From Pacificimonas aurantium (GTDB taxonomy: Bacteria > Pseudomonadota > Alphaproteobacteria > Sphingomonadales > Sphingomonadaceae), in assembly GCF_020092905.1 (NCBI RefSeq), contig NZ_JAGSGB010000001.1, forward strand, positions 1,054,001-1,118,000: DNA of 64,000 nucleotides, written 5' to 3'. Of the stretch, positions 27,575 to 35,993 are shown piece after piece. Under the pieces are notes generated by a model. The model did no database searches. It worked only from the letters and a program-made list of their open reading frames with translations, and had not been told where the DNA came from. Position 1 is the stretch's first letter, and each line of letters opens with the position of its first letter. Both the position numbers and the translations under genes were made by a program.

Positions 27575-29389
27575 TTAGGCCGCGACCTGGAGCGGCTGGA
27601 TTTCGCCGGACAGGTAGAGCGAACGCGCCTTCGAGCGGCTGAGCTTGCCCGAACTGGTGCGCGGCAGCGTGCGCGGCGGCACAAGCTCGACGACGCAGCT
27701 CATGCCGGTCATTTCCTTCACCTTGGCCTTGATCTGGTCGCGGATGCGCGCGCGTTCGGCGGGGTCGCTGGTACGGCACTGGACGAGGACGGCGGGGCTT
27801 TCCTCGCCCTGCGGCGTGGTGATGGCGAATGCAGCGATGTCCCCGGCCTTGAACCCGGCGAGCTGCTCGATCGCCCACTCGATATCCTGCGGCCAGTGAT
27901 TCTTGCCGTTGATGATGATCATGTCCTTGGCGCGGCCGACGATGAAGATGGCCCCGTCCTTCAGATAGCCCATATCGCCGGTATCGAGCCATTCCCCGTC
28001 GAGACAGGCCGCGGTGGCCTCGGGGTCGCGGAAATAGCCCGTCATGATGGAGGGGCCCGCGATCAGGACGCGGCCGATCTCCCCGTCGGGAAGCAGGCTG
28101 TCGTCGGCGCCGCGCACCTCGACGCGCATTCCGGGCAGCGGGCGTCCGCAATTGACGATGCGGCGCTTTCTCAGGTCGCCGTTCGCGGCCGCGTCCGCAC
28201 GCGACTCGCCGGCCAGGCGGCGTTCGTCGACGAGGTCGGTCTCGATGCCGGTACCGGGCTCGGAAATCGTGACTGCCAGCGTGGCCTCGGCAAGGCCGTA
28301 ACTGGGTGTGAAGGCGCCCGCGTCAAAGCCTGCCGGCGCGAACGTCTTCGCAAAGCTCTCCATCACCGAAGGCCGGATCATGTCGGCGCCGTTCCCGGCC
28401 ACGCGCCAGCGCGAGAGGTCGAAGGTCTCCGCGACGCTCGACTGGCTGGAAATGCGCCGGGCGCAGATGTCGTAGCCAAAGGTGGGCGAATAGGAGAGCG
28501 AGGTGCCCTCATGCCGACTGATCAGCTTCAGCCAGCTGAGCGGCCTGCGCGCGAAATCGTCGGTGGCGATATAGTCGGCGCTCGTCTGGTTCGCGACGGG
28601 CGAGAGCAGGCAGCCGACGAGGCCCATGTCGTGGTAGAAGGGCAGCCAGGAAATGCAGCGGTCGCCCTCTCTCAGGCCGACGCCGACGGCATGACCGTTG
28701 AGGTTCGCAAGCAGGGCGCGATGCGTAATCTCCACGCCGTGCGGAAAGCGCGTCGAGCCGCTGGAATATTGCAGATAGGCAATGTCGTCCGGGCCGGCCG
28801 TGGGAAAGTCGCACGGTTTTTCCGGGAGGGCGGCGGCGTCCTCCCAGCCAAGAACGTCGATCCCGCGGCCGAAATGTTCGGCGGCTTCCGCGACGAACTC
28901 CGTCAGGGCGCCGGGCGCCACGGCAAGGCGCGGATCGCATGAGGTCAGCTGGTTGCGGATCTGTTCGACATAGCCGCCGCGCCCGCCGAAGCTGGTGGGA
29001 AGCGGCAGCGGCACCGGAAGCGCGCCGGCATATACGGAGCCGAAAAAGGCGACTGCGAACTCGGGACTCGTCTCGGCGATCAGCGCGATGCGGTCCCCGG
29101 GCTGAATGCCGCGGGCGATCATGCGCCGGGCGAAGGCCTGCGCCTCCTCCTTCAGCTGCCGGAAGGTAAGCGCACGTGGATTGGCGGCACGCGCGTCGAA
29201 GAAGTTCAGTCCGCACGCGCTGGTCGCCGCGTAGTCCACGGCGTCCTGCAGCGTATCGAAATCGGCGAAACGTCGCTCGATTCCGGGAGATGTCGGGGTC
29301 GTCATATCGTCCTGAACGGGGGCCCCGGCCGGCACGTCGCTCACCTCTGCGCCGGCCCGCTGGTCGAATTGGTCATGGTCGATCCTCAT
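27575..29389 (-). CDS. Long-chain fatty acyl-AMP ligase / acyl-ACP synthetase of the sphingolipid cluster
   Basis: The 604-residue adenylating enzyme shows YLQYSSGSTRFPHG (P-loop-like), SWLPFYHDMGLVGCLLSP (FAAL hallmark), YGLAEATLAVT, WLDTGDMGYLKDG and the C-terminal GKNHWPQDIEWAIEQ with the late catalytic region. It activates a fatty acid as acyl-AMP for transfer to ACP. An alternative start, ATG 29305 behind AGGA, gives the more family-like N-terminus GIERRFADFDTLQDA. It is the first gene of the four-gene sphingolipid unit and diverges from recX. Confidence 0.9.
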   Translation of the reverse strand: MRIDHDQFDQRAGAEVSDVPAGAPVQDDMTTPTSPGIERRFADFDTLQDAVDYAATSACGLNFFDARAANPRALTFRQLKEEAQAFARRMIARGIQPGDRIALIAETSPEFAVAFFGSVYAGALPVPLPLPTSFGGRGGYVEQIRNQLTSCDPRLAVAPGALTEFVAEAAEHFGRGIDVLGWEDAAALPEKPCDFPTAGPDDIAYLQYSSGSTRFPHGVEITHRALLANLNGHAVGVGLREGDRCISWLPFYHDMGLVGCLLSPVANQTSADYIATDDFARRPLSWLKLISRHEGTSLSYSPTFGYDICARRISSQSSVAETFDLSRWRVAGNGADMIRPSVMESFAKTFAPAGFDAGAFTPSYGLAEATLAVTISEPGTGIETDLVDERRLAGESRADAAANGDLRKRRIVNCGRPLPGMRVEVRGADDSLLPDGEIGRVLIAGPSIMTGYFRDPEATAACLDGEWLDTGDMGYLKDGAIFIVGRAKDMIIINGKNHWPQDIEWAIEQLAGFKAGDIAAFAITTPQGEESPAVLVQCRTSDPAERARIRDQIKAKVKEMTGMSCVVELVPPRTLPRTSSGKLSRSKARSLYLSGEIQPLQVAA

Positions 29390-29514
29390 GGGATGATCTC
29401 TATCTTGTCAGCTGTGTTACACAATTCACGCGGTTCGACAAAGCCGTGCCTTCATGTCCCGTCGCGTGCGGACTTTTCCATGCAGATGACGGCAGACTGT
29501 GGCATGAATTGGGC

Positions 29515-30063
29515 ATGACAGGGCGGGATTCGACGGCGAAGCGGCGAAAGCCGCGTGCTTCCAAGCGTTTGGGCGAGGACAGTCTGCGCGAGCTGGCACT
29601 GCATTATGTCGGGCGGTACGCCACCACCCGCGCCAAGCTGGTACGTTACCTGGAACGGAAGCTGCGCGAGCGCGGCTGGGACGGTGAAGGCCGGCCTGAC
29701 ACCGACGCGCTCGCGGCGCGCTTTGCCGAGCTCGGCTATATCAGCGACCGAATCTATGGCGAGATGAAGGCGCGCAGCCTTGCCGCCCGCGGTTACGGCG
29801 CCCGCCGTGTAGAAGCTCAGCTTCGTGTGGACGGTCTCGGGGAAGAGGACCGCGGGGCGGCACGAGGCGAAGTCGATGCGCGCGGCGCCCTGCTGCGCTT
29901 CGCCGAGCGCAAGCGTCTGGGGCCCTTCGCTGCCGAAGACCCCACGCCCGAGCGCGAACGCAAGCAGTTTGCCGCCTGCCTGCGCGCGGGCCATGATGTG
30001 TCGCTGGTGAAGGAACTGTTCAGCGCCGAAAGCGCGGAGGCGTTCGAGGGCGTCGAGGACTAG
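29515..30063 (+). CDS. recX: RecX family regulatory protein
   Basis: The 182-residue helical, basic product fits RecX: repeated three-helix modules with LRELALHYVGRYATTRAKLVRYLERKL, FAELGYISDRIYGEMKA and the G-x-G-x-x-R-x-x-x-x-L line YGARRVEAQLRVDGL. RecX binds RecA filaments and usually inhibits them. recA is not adjacent. Start ATG 29515 was chosen because upstream frames lack a ribosome site. Its stop shares CTAG with the mocA-like gene stop on the other strand. Confidence 0.8.
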   Translation: MTGRDSTAKRRKPRASKRLGEDSLRELALHYVGRYATTRAKLVRYLERKLRERGWDGEGRPDTDALAARFAELGYISDRIYGEMKARSLAARGYGARRVEAQLRVDGLGEEDRGAARGEVDARGALLRFAERKRLGPFAAEDPTPERERKQFAACLRAGHDVSLVKELFSAESAEAFEGVED

Positions 30064-30662
30064 GCCTTCGCGCGGGTGCCGTCCCAAACTCTGCGGATTT
30101 CGTTCAGTCCTTCGGGAGTGTCCGCGTCGAGGAAGACGGACTTGGACGGCGCCTTCACTTCGACGATCTTTTCGAAAGATGCCGCAAGGAGAGCCTTGCC
30201 GCCCCGATCGCCGCATAGATGTTCGAGCGCGGAAAGATGGTCCCGGCCCCAGAGCACCGGGTTCCCGCGCCTGCCCCCCGACACCGGTACGATGATGCCG
30301 TCCGGACCGGCCAGGGCTTCTTCCATCGTGCGAAGGAGCGCCGGTTCGACCAGGGGCATGTCGCCGAGCATGATGAAGAACCCGCGCCAGTCAGCGGGAA
30401 CGGCGCGTACACCTGCCGCGAGCGAGGCGCCCATCCCGTCCCGATAGGCAGGAGCGGTGACGGTTTCCGTTCCCGGCGGCAGCGCTGCGGCGACCCGGTC
30501 CCTGTCATGACCGAGGACGACCAACGCAGGGAGGCCGGCCGCCGTCGTGAGGGCGAGGGTGCGGGCGATGACCGGCACACCGCCCAGTTCGGCTAGCAGC
30601 TTGTTTTCATCGCCCATGCGGCGCGACATGCCTGCTGCAAGAAGGATCGCACCGACCGTCAC
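30060..30662 (-). CDS. Molybdopterin-cofactor nucleotidyltransferase (MocA/MobA-like)
   Basis: The 200-residue product starts at GTG 30662, overlapping the previous stop (GTGA). The nucleotidyltransferase signature is ILLAAGMSRRMGDENKLLAELGG; the metal-binding line is FIMLGDMPLVEP; the GGRRGNPVLWG loop follows. MocA-type enzymes attach CMP to the molybdenum cofactor for xanthine dehydrogenase/CO dehydrogenase-family enzymes. It closes the coxG-xdhC-moeA-like-mocA unit. It could also be the GTP-using MobA, but the context favours MocA. Confidence 0.88.
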   Translation of the reverse strand: MTVGAILLAAGMSRRMGDENKLLAELGGVPVIARTLALTTAAGLPALVVLGHDRDRVAAALPPGTETVTAPAYRDGMGASLAAGVRAVPADWRGFFIMLGDMPLVEPALLRTMEEALAGPDGIIVPVSGGRRGNPVLWGRDHLSALEHLCGDRGGKALLAASFEKIVEVKAPSKSVFLDADTPEGLNEIRRVWDGTRAKA

Positions 30663-31636
30663 CGGCTGGGCCGCTCCGACCCCTTGAGAAGCCCGCCCGC
30701 GCCGAGCGCCGCAATGTCCCGCGAGGAGACGGGCAAGCCCGCGAACAGGCGTTCCAGCACCATATCGAAGCCATTCCGCTTCGGGCTGCGCGCACAGCCC
30801 GGCAGACCGACGATCCACTGCGCGCCGCGCCTCGCGAGAAGGAGCAGATTTCCCGGATCGACCGGCATGCCGAGGCGGAGGACGGTGCCGCCGCTCTTGC
30901 GGATCGCGGCGGGAACGACATCGCGCCGGTCGGTGGTTGCCGAGACGCCTGCAACAAGGACGAGATCGGACCCGGCCTCTGCGAGCGCGTCGCCGAGCGA
31001 ATCCACCTTGTGCGGAACGGCACGCTCGCTCGTCAGCCGCCCGCCCAGCGCCTCCAGCCGCGTCCTTGTAACCGCGGCGGTCTTCGCCTCGAGCTTGGGC
31101 GTGGGGTTTTCGCCTTGCGTGTGAATGAGGTCGGCGGAGAGCGCGCGAAAGGGTTCGACCGTCAGTGGCTGCACGCTCGCCGCCTTCGCTGCCCGCTGTG
31201 CGGCGGCTGCCCGCACCGCGAAGGGGACGATCTTCAAGGTCGCGCAAATTTCGCCGGCCTCGACGGTGGCAAAGGCGGGCAGGGTGGCGAGGCCGATCGC
31301 TTCGCCGATGCGGTTCACGCGGTCTATCACGCGCGGATCGAGGCAGAGCAGGCCGCGGGTCCGGGCGACAAGGTCAACCCGGCCATTGGCGGGCGGGCGG
31401 GCATCCAGTCCGGACCCGGACAGCGCAGAGGTGATCAGACTGGCCGCGTCATCCTCGCGCAGGTCCGCCGGCGACGGTTCGGCGACGGTGAGCCGTTCTC
31501 GGCCCGCCTGGCGCGCCGCGTCGAGGTCGGCCGCGGAGAGCAGGCGCCCCTTCGCAAGGCGCGTGCCGTCGAGATCGACCGAATGGGCAAGGATTGCGCC
31601 CTCGCAGGCCGCCAGCCGCCGGTCCCCGAACTTCAT
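30659..31636 (-). CDS. MoeA/MogA-type molybdopterin-binding protein
   Basis: The 325-residue product starts at ATG 31636, overlapping the xdhC stop. The N-terminal part (DRRLAACEGAILAHSVDLDG, LAKGRLLSAADL) matches the Mo-cofactor-binding proteins found beside xdhC and coxG. The C-terminal third has the MoCF fold lines HKVDSLGDALAEAGSDLVLVAG and TDRRDVVPAAI. It probably takes part in cofactor modification for molybdenum hydroxylases, upstream of the mocA-like gene. Confidence 0.82.
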   Translation of the reverse strand: MKFGDRRLAACEGAILAHSVDLDGTRLAKGRLLSAADLDAARQAGRERLTVAEPSPADLREDDAASLITSALSGSGLDARPPANGRVDLVARTRGLLCLDPRVIDRVNRIGEAIGLATLPAFATVEAGEICATLKIVPFAVRAAAAQRAAKAASVQPLTVEPFRALSADLIHTQGENPTPKLEAKTAAVTRTRLEALGGRLTSERAVPHKVDSLGDALAEAGSDLVLVAGVSATTDRRDVVPAAIRKSGGTVLRLGMPVDPGNLLLLARRGAQWIVGLPGCARSPKRNGFDMVLERLFAGLPVSSRDIAALGAGGLLKGSERPSR

Positions 31637-32577
31637 GGCGCCGACACGCGTCCGCGCCACGCCTCGACCATCTGCGCGGCGACCGAAAGGGCGATCTCGG
31701 CGGGGTTCGCAGCCCCGATGGCGAGCCCCGCAGGACCGTGGATACGGCGGAGCGCTTCCTCGCCGAACCCTGCATCGGCAAGGCGCTCCAGCCGGGCGGC
31801 ATGGGTGCGCCGGGATCCCAGAGCGGCGATGTAGAACGCCTCCGAGCGAAGCGCGGCGGTCAGCGCGGGATCGTCGAGCTTCGGATCGTGCGTCAGCGTG
31901 ACGACGGCGGATGCCGCGCCGGGATGCCAGTCCGAAAATGCCTCGTCGGGCCAGCGGTCGTCCACCTCGATGCCGGCAAAGCGCGCGCCCTGCGCGAACA
32001 GCCCGCGAGGATCGACGAGGCGGCAGCGGTAGCCGAGCTCGGCGGCAAGGGGGATAAGGTGCTGGCTGATATGGACGGCGCCGACGATGAGCAGTTCGAG
32101 GGGCGGAGAATAGAGCCTGCGAAAGCGGCCTTCGCCGGGCTCGCCATCTGCGCCGCGCCGCGTGATGCCGTCCGGGCCGGTGATGAGTGTCGTTTCCTCG
32201 CCCCGGTCCATTGCCGCGATCACCTCCTTCGCAAGGTCCGGCGAAAAGCCGCGGTCCGAAAAAGGCTGAACGAGGATGTCGATCTCACCGCCGCAGGCGA
32301 GCCCGACGTCCCAGGCGCGTTCGTTCGCGACGCCGTAGTGCAGTTGGCGCGGTTCCTCGGTTTCGAAGACAGCGGCCGTCTCGGTAATGACGTCGCCCTC
32401 CACGCAGCCGCCGGAAACCGAGCCCTCGAACAGGCCGTCGGACCGGATGACCAGATGCGCGCCCTGGCGCCGCGGCGCCGAGCCCCAGGTTTTCGTCACC
32501 GTCGCGAGCGCGACCTTTCCTTCGTCCGCACTCCAGTCCAGCGCTTGCTGCAGAAGCGCGCGGTCTTCGCTGCTCAT
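31633..32577 (-). CDS. xdhC: XdhC/CoxF family maturation protein
   Basis: The 314-residue product starts at ATG 32577. The N-terminal XdhC_CoxI domain has ATVTKTWGSAPRRQGAHLV and EGSVSGGCVEGDV. The C-terminal Rossmann domain has LLIVGAVHISQHLIPLA and the closing IHGPAGLAIGAANPAEIALSV signature. XdhC binds the sulfurated molybdenum cofactor and inserts it into xanthine dehydrogenase-family apoenzymes. It lies 17 nt after coxG. Likely clients are the enzymes at 47.0-50.7 kb and the one partly encoded at 23.4-24.7 kb. Confidence 0.93.
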   Translation of the reverse strand: MSSEDRALLQQALDWSADEGKVALATVTKTWGSAPRRQGAHLVIRSDGLFEGSVSGGCVEGDVITETAAVFETEEPRQLHYGVANERAWDVGLACGGEIDILVQPFSDRGFSPDLAKEVIAAMDRGEETTLITGPDGITRRGADGEPGEGRFRRLYSPPLELLIVGAVHISQHLIPLAAELGYRCRLVDPRGLFAQGARFAGIEVDDRWPDEAFSDWHPGAASAVVTLTHDPKLDDPALTAALRSEAFYIAALGSRRTHAARLERLADAGFGEEALRRIHGPAGLAIGAANPAEIALSVAAQMVEAWRGRVSAP

Positions 32578-32594
32578 GCCGGTGTCCGCCTGTT

Positions 32595-33287
32595 CTAGAG
32601 GAACTGGATGGCGACGATGCCGGCGGCGATCAGAATGACGAGCGCGGCCCATCCCTTGACGCCGAGGCCGGAAGACTCGCTGCGGAAGGGCTCGCTGTCG
32701 TCGACCGCGCCCGTAACGGGGGCGGTCGGTTCCTGCGCCGCGGGGGTGTCGGCGGGCACCGAGGGCTTGCCCGGCGAAGCTTCGACCGGATCGGCGAGGG
32801 GCTGGGCTTCCTCTGCGGCGGCGGGGACCGCTCCCGAGCCGGGATTTCCCTCCACCACATCTTTGAAATTCTCGAAGAAGCGTTCGGCATAGCCCTTTGC
32901 CGCGCCTTCGACGAGGCGCGACCCGAGCTGGGCGAGCTTCCCGCCAACCTGCGATTCGGCGGTGTAGTTCAGGATCGTCGCTCCGGGTTCGGGCTCTTCC
33001 AGGTCGACCGCGGCGCTTCCCTTCGCAAAGCCGGCGACGCCGCCCTTGCCTTCGCCGCGAAGGACATAGTGCTGCGGCGGCTCGGCCTCCTGGATCGCGA
33101 CCTCGCCTGTGAATTTGGCGCGCACGGGACCGACTTTCGCATTCATTTTTCCTGCGAAACGGTCGTCTTCGGTACGTTCGAGCGACTCCACGCCGTCGAT
33201 GCAGCGGGCGAGGACATCGGGGTCCATCAGGGCGGCCCATACGCGCTCTCGCGGTGCGGCGATCCGCGTTTGTCCGGAAATTTTCAT
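32595..33287 (-). CDS. coxG: CoxG-like SRPBCC protein with C-terminal membrane anchor
   Basis: The 230-residue product starts at ATG 33287. Residues 1-150 are the CoxG SRPBCC domain (GQTRIAAPRERVWAALMDPD, CIDGVESLE, LNYTAESQVGGKLAQLGSRL). A ~50-residue Pro/Ala-rich linker leads to a C-terminal TM helix (WAALVILIAAGIVAIQFL). CoxG anchors CO dehydrogenase to the membrane in Oligotropha, so this protein may tether a molybdenum hydroxylase. It heads the maturation operon, while the structural genes are elsewhere. Confidence 0.92.
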   Translation of the reverse strand: MKISGQTRIAAPRERVWAALMDPDVLARCIDGVESLERTEDDRFAGKMNAKVGPVRAKFTGEVAIQEAEPPQHYVLRGEGKGGVAGFAKGSAAVDLEEPEPGATILNYTAESQVGGKLAQLGSRLVEGAAKGYAERFFENFKDVVEGNPGSGAVPAAAEEAQPLADPVEASPGKPSVPADTPAAQEPTAPVTGAVDDSEPFRSESSGLGVKGWAALVILIAAGIVAIQFL

Positions 33288-33339
33288 GTCATGCTCCCGC
33301 CTAAGTGACGCATATTGATGCTTCAACGTTTCAAACCGC

Positions 33340-33356
33340 AGCAAATTTGCTATGAT
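33340..33356 (+). promoter_or_regulatory. Promoter with embedded palindrome upstream of the cold-shock gene
   Basis: A perfect 12-bp palindrome AGCAAATTTGCT (33340-33351) runs into a good -10 element, TATGAT (33351-33356). A GTTTCA sequence is placed about 17 nt upstream as a -35 candidate. The arrangement suggests a regulated start ~45 nt before the double cold-shock gene. Confidence 0.4.
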
Positions 33357-33404
33357 CGCTCGTTAATCAGGGGTAAATAGATACCCACTGCGGGGAAGGG
33401 CAGT

Positions 33405-33986
33405 ATGGGGCTTGTAGACCGGTCGATGGAAATCGACGCGGCCACGGACGACGCGGACGGCGAAAAGCTGTCCGGCCGTATGAAGTGGTTCGACAGCGTA
33501 AGAGGATTTGGCTTTCTCGTCCCGGACCAGGACGGGAAGGGCGACGTACTCGTGCACTATAGCCTGCTGGCAAAGCACGACCGGCGGACGCTTCCGGAAG
33601 GGGCGAGCCTGTGCTGCCGCGTCTGCGAGACCGACCGCGGCCTGCAAGCCAAGGAAATACTCTCCCTCGACCTTTCGACCGCCACCGGGCCGGATCCGGA
33701 ACTGCGTGCACCCGTCAAGCGGGTGAACGAGGCCGCCGCCGAAAGCGTCGGCGAGCTGGAAGAATGCCAGGTCAAATGGTTCAACAAGCTGAAGGGCTAC
33801 GGTTTCCTGCTGCGCCCCTCGGTCGATGGCGATATCTTCGTGCACATGGAAACCCTGCGCGCGGCCGGAATCAGTGAAGTCGAACCAGGTGATGTGCTCG
33901 ACGCCCGCATCGGCGAAGGACAGCGCGGCTTCATCGCCATCGAAGTTGCCGCCCGCGCGTCCGAGAAGGACGACAGCGAAGAGTGA
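33405..33986 (+). CDS. Double cold-shock-domain protein
   Basis: The 193-residue protein carries two cold-shock domains, unlike the ~70-residue single-domain CspA type. The first (~22-85) has [21 protein letters not shown] and DVLVHYSLL; the second (~121-185) has [22 protein letters not shown] and DIFVHMETL. Both keep the RNP1 KGYGF/RGFGF and RNP2 FVH/LVH nucleic-acid-binding motifs. Double-domain Csps are typical of alphaproteobacteria. It probably binds RNA or ssDNA in stress. Its stop overlaps the GTG start of the DUF192 gene. Confidence 0.93.
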   Translation: MGLVDRSMEIDAATDDADGEKLSGRMKWFDSVRGFGFLVPDQDGKGDVLVHYSLLAKHDRRTLPEGASLCCRVCETDRGLQAKEILSLDLSTATGPDPELRAPVKRVNEAAAESVGELEECQVKWFNKLKGYGFLLRPSVDGDIFVHMETLRAAGISEVEPGDVLDARIGEGQRGFIAIEVAARASEKDDSEE

Positions 33987-34471
33987 CCCCGCTACGACTG
34001 GCCCTGGGGCCGCTTATGATGCTCGGCCTTGCCTGTTCGGCCTGTACGGCCAGCTCGCAGCCCTCGGCAAAAGCTGCCGAGACCCTGGAAGAAGGCTGGA
34101 TTCCCCTGTCCATCGAAACCGAGACGGGGACGCATGACTATCAGGTCGAACTGGCGCTGACGCAGGACGAACAGGCGCGCGGTCTGATGTTTCGCCAGGA
34201 AATGGCCCCCGACGAGGGCATGTTGTTTCCGTTCGATCCGCCGCGACCGGCCTCCTTCTGGATGAAGAACACCTATCTGCCGCTCGACATGATCTTCGTT
34301 ACGGCGGACGGGACGATCGAAAGCATCGCAGCCGACACGGTTCCGCTCGCTACTTCCAGCTACCGCTCGCAAGGGACCGTGGCGGCCGTTCTGGAGCTGA
34401 ACGCCGGGGAGGCCGCCCGCATCGGCGCGGAGGCGGGCGACCGGGTCAGCTACGAGCTGCCCGCCCGCTGA
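33983..34471 (+). CDS. Exported DUF192 protein
   Basis: The 162-residue product begins at GTG 33983 (GTGA overlap with the cold-shock gene). A signal sequence with cysteines ([10 protein letters not shown]) may be lipidated. The DUF192 domain shows [47 protein letters not shown] and [13 protein letters not shown]. The function of DUF192 is unknown. The pairing with cold-shock genes is seen in other alphaproteobacteria. Confidence 0.92.
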   Translation: MTPLRLALGPLMMLGLACSACTASSQPSAKAAETLEEGWIPLSIETETGTHDYQVELALTQDEQARGLMFRQEMAPDEGMLFPFDPPRPASFWMKNTYLPLDMIFVTADGTIESIAADTVPLATSSYRSQGTVAAVLELNAGEAARIGAEAGDRVSYELPAR

Positions 34472-34573
34472 GGCGGGGTTCGGGCGGGAACCGGACGGGC
34501 AGGGAGTGGATTCCTGTCCTGCCAGCGACTAAGCGGCGAACGATATGCTTCGCACAACAGGGAAGAGCGCCCC

Positions 34574-34978
34574 ATGGGCATCTTGAAATCCATCTTCACC
34601 TGGTGGGACGGTCCCACCCTCGGCACCCGCCTGTGGTCCTCGCGCCACGGCGAGGAAGTCGGCAGGGATGCGGCCGGCAACGTCTATTACCGCAAGGACG
34701 CCACGGACCGGCAGCGCGAACGGCGCTGGGTCATCTACAATGGCGACAACGAAGCGAGCCGCGTGCCGCCGCGCTGGCATGGCTGGCTGCATTTCAGCCA
34801 TGACGACGTGCCCGCGCCAGGCGAAGAGCTGGTTCACCCCTGGGTACGCGAGCATCGCCCCAATCCCACCGGGACGCCGGCGGCCTATGTCCGGCCGGGC
34901 GGTCTTCCGTCGGGACGCGAGCGCCCGAAGACGCTGGGCGATTACGAGGCATGGTCGCCGGAGGATAGCCACGCATGA
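34574..34978 (+). CDS. NADH:ubiquinone oxidoreductase subunit NDUFA12 family
   Basis: The 134-residue product matches the NDUFA12/B17.2 family: GTRLWSSRHGEEVGRDAAGNVYYR, RRWVIYNGDNEASRVPPRWHGWLH and PTGTPAAYVRPG. It is an accessory subunit of alphaproteobacterial and mitochondrial complex I. The main nuo operon is not in the window. Its stop overlaps the mlaD start (ATGATG region), and the order NDUFA12-mlaD-DUF2155-aat is common in sphingomonads. Confidence 0.95.
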   Translation: MGILKSIFTWWDGPTLGTRLWSSRHGEEVGRDAAGNVYYRKDATDRQRERRWVIYNGDNEASRVPPRWHGWLHFSHDDVPAPGEELVHPWVREHRPNPTGTPAAYVRPGGLPSGRERPKTLGDYEAWSPEDSHA

Positions 34979-35538
34979 TGAATCAGATGTTCCGGCAGAA
35001 CCTGATCGAGGCGGTTGTCGGATTGCTGGTCCTGGTCGTCGCCGTCTTCGCCGTGCTGTTTTTCTATGAGAAGACCAGCGCGAGCACGGGCGACAGCCAG
35101 TATGTCGTGACCGCCCTGTTCGACAATGCGGCCGGCGTCGACGAGGGTACTGACGTGCGCGTTTCCGGCGTGACCATCGGACAGGTCACCTCCTATACGC
35201 TGGAAGAGCAGTTCCCCTTTCGCGCCAAGCTGGAGCTGGCAATCAACGACCGCTACGAGCTGCCGCTCGATTCGAGCGCGCAGATCACCTCCGAGGGGAT
35301 TCTCGGCGGCACTTATATCGCCCTGTCGCCCGGCGGCGATACCGAGGTGCTGCGTAGTGGCGACCAGATCATGAACACGCAGGGCTCGGTCGACATGATG
35401 GGACTGGTGGGCCAGTTCATCAATCAGACCGGCAGCGATTCCGGCAGCGACTCTTCCGGATCGGGATCGGGCAGTTCGCTGGAGGGGGGCTTCGGCAATC
35501 TAGAAGAGCCCGCGCCGGAGGACGAGCCGGCCCTGTGA
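34975..35538 (+). CDS. mlaD: MlaD family phospholipid-transport protein
   Basis: The 187-residue product has an N-terminal TM anchor (~9-30), then an MCE domain (VTALFDNAAGVDEGTDVRVSGVTIGQV, YELPLDSSAQITSEGILGGTYIAL). A Ser/Gly-rich acidic tail ends it. MlaD is the periplasmic substrate-binding part of the Mla system that keeps outer-membrane lipid asymmetry. mlaE/mlaF are not adjacent. It overlaps the next gene by 4 nt. Confidence 0.92.
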   Translation: MMNQMFRQNLIEAVVGLLVLVVAVFAVLFFYEKTSASTGDSQYVVTALFDNAAGVDEGTDVRVSGVTIGQVTSYTLEEQFPFRAKLELAINDRYELPLDSSAQITSEGILGGTYIALSPGGDTEVLRSGDQIMNTQGSVDMMGLVGQFINQTGSDSGSDSSGSGSGSSLEGGFGNLEEPAPEDEPAL

Positions 35539-35993
35539 CCAGGTGCGCCGCAGGCCTTTTCCTGACGCGATCGGCCGCATTGGTGGGCGGCGTCCTGATG
35601 CTTGCCGCGCCTGCGGCCGCGCAGCAGGCGGAGACGTCCGGCCCTACGCCGATGGAAGAGCGCATCGCCGTGATCGCCGTGCTCGACAAGGTCAGCCAGG
35701 TCGTCACCGAATATGAGATGTCGCCCGGCGACAGCGAGGACTACCGGGCGCTGTCGATCCGCCTCGTCGCCTGTGAAAAGACGCCCCCATGGGCGCCGCG
35801 GGAAGAGGAAGGCGCCTTCATCCAGATCGACGACCGGCGGGCGGGCGAAGGCGAATCGCGGCGCCTGTTCTCGGGCTGGCTGTTCGCGAACAGCCCGTCG
35901 CTCAACAGTTTCGACAACCCCGCCTACGACGTCTGGGTAAGAAGCTGCACGATGGACTTTCCCGATACTCCCTCTGGCGAGGCCGAGAACTGA
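35535..35993 (+). CDS. DUF2155 exported protein
   Basis: The 152-residue product starts at GTG 35535 (GTGA overlap). It has a signal peptide ending AAPAAAQ. The DUF2155 domain shows AVLDKVSQVVTEYEM, YRALSIRLVACEKTPPWAPREEEGAFIQI, FSGWLFANSPSLNSFDNPAYDVWVRSC. Two cysteines may form a disulfide. Function unknown; the family is almost confined to alphaproteobacteria. Its last 70 nt overlap the 3' end of aat on the other strand. Confidence 0.92.
   Translation: MTRCAAGLFLTRSAALVGGVLMLAAPAAAQQAETSGPTPMEERIAVIAVLDKVSQVVTEYEMSPGDSEDYRALSIRLVACEKTPPWAPREEEGAFIQIDDRRAGEGESRRLFSGWLFANSPSLNSFDNPAYDVWVRSCTMDFPDTPSGEAEN

Noticed and set aside
33363-33377. CtrA-type site (TTAA-N7-TTAAC) before the cold-shock gene
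   Set aside because: The second half is only TAAA, so the match is too weak to claim.
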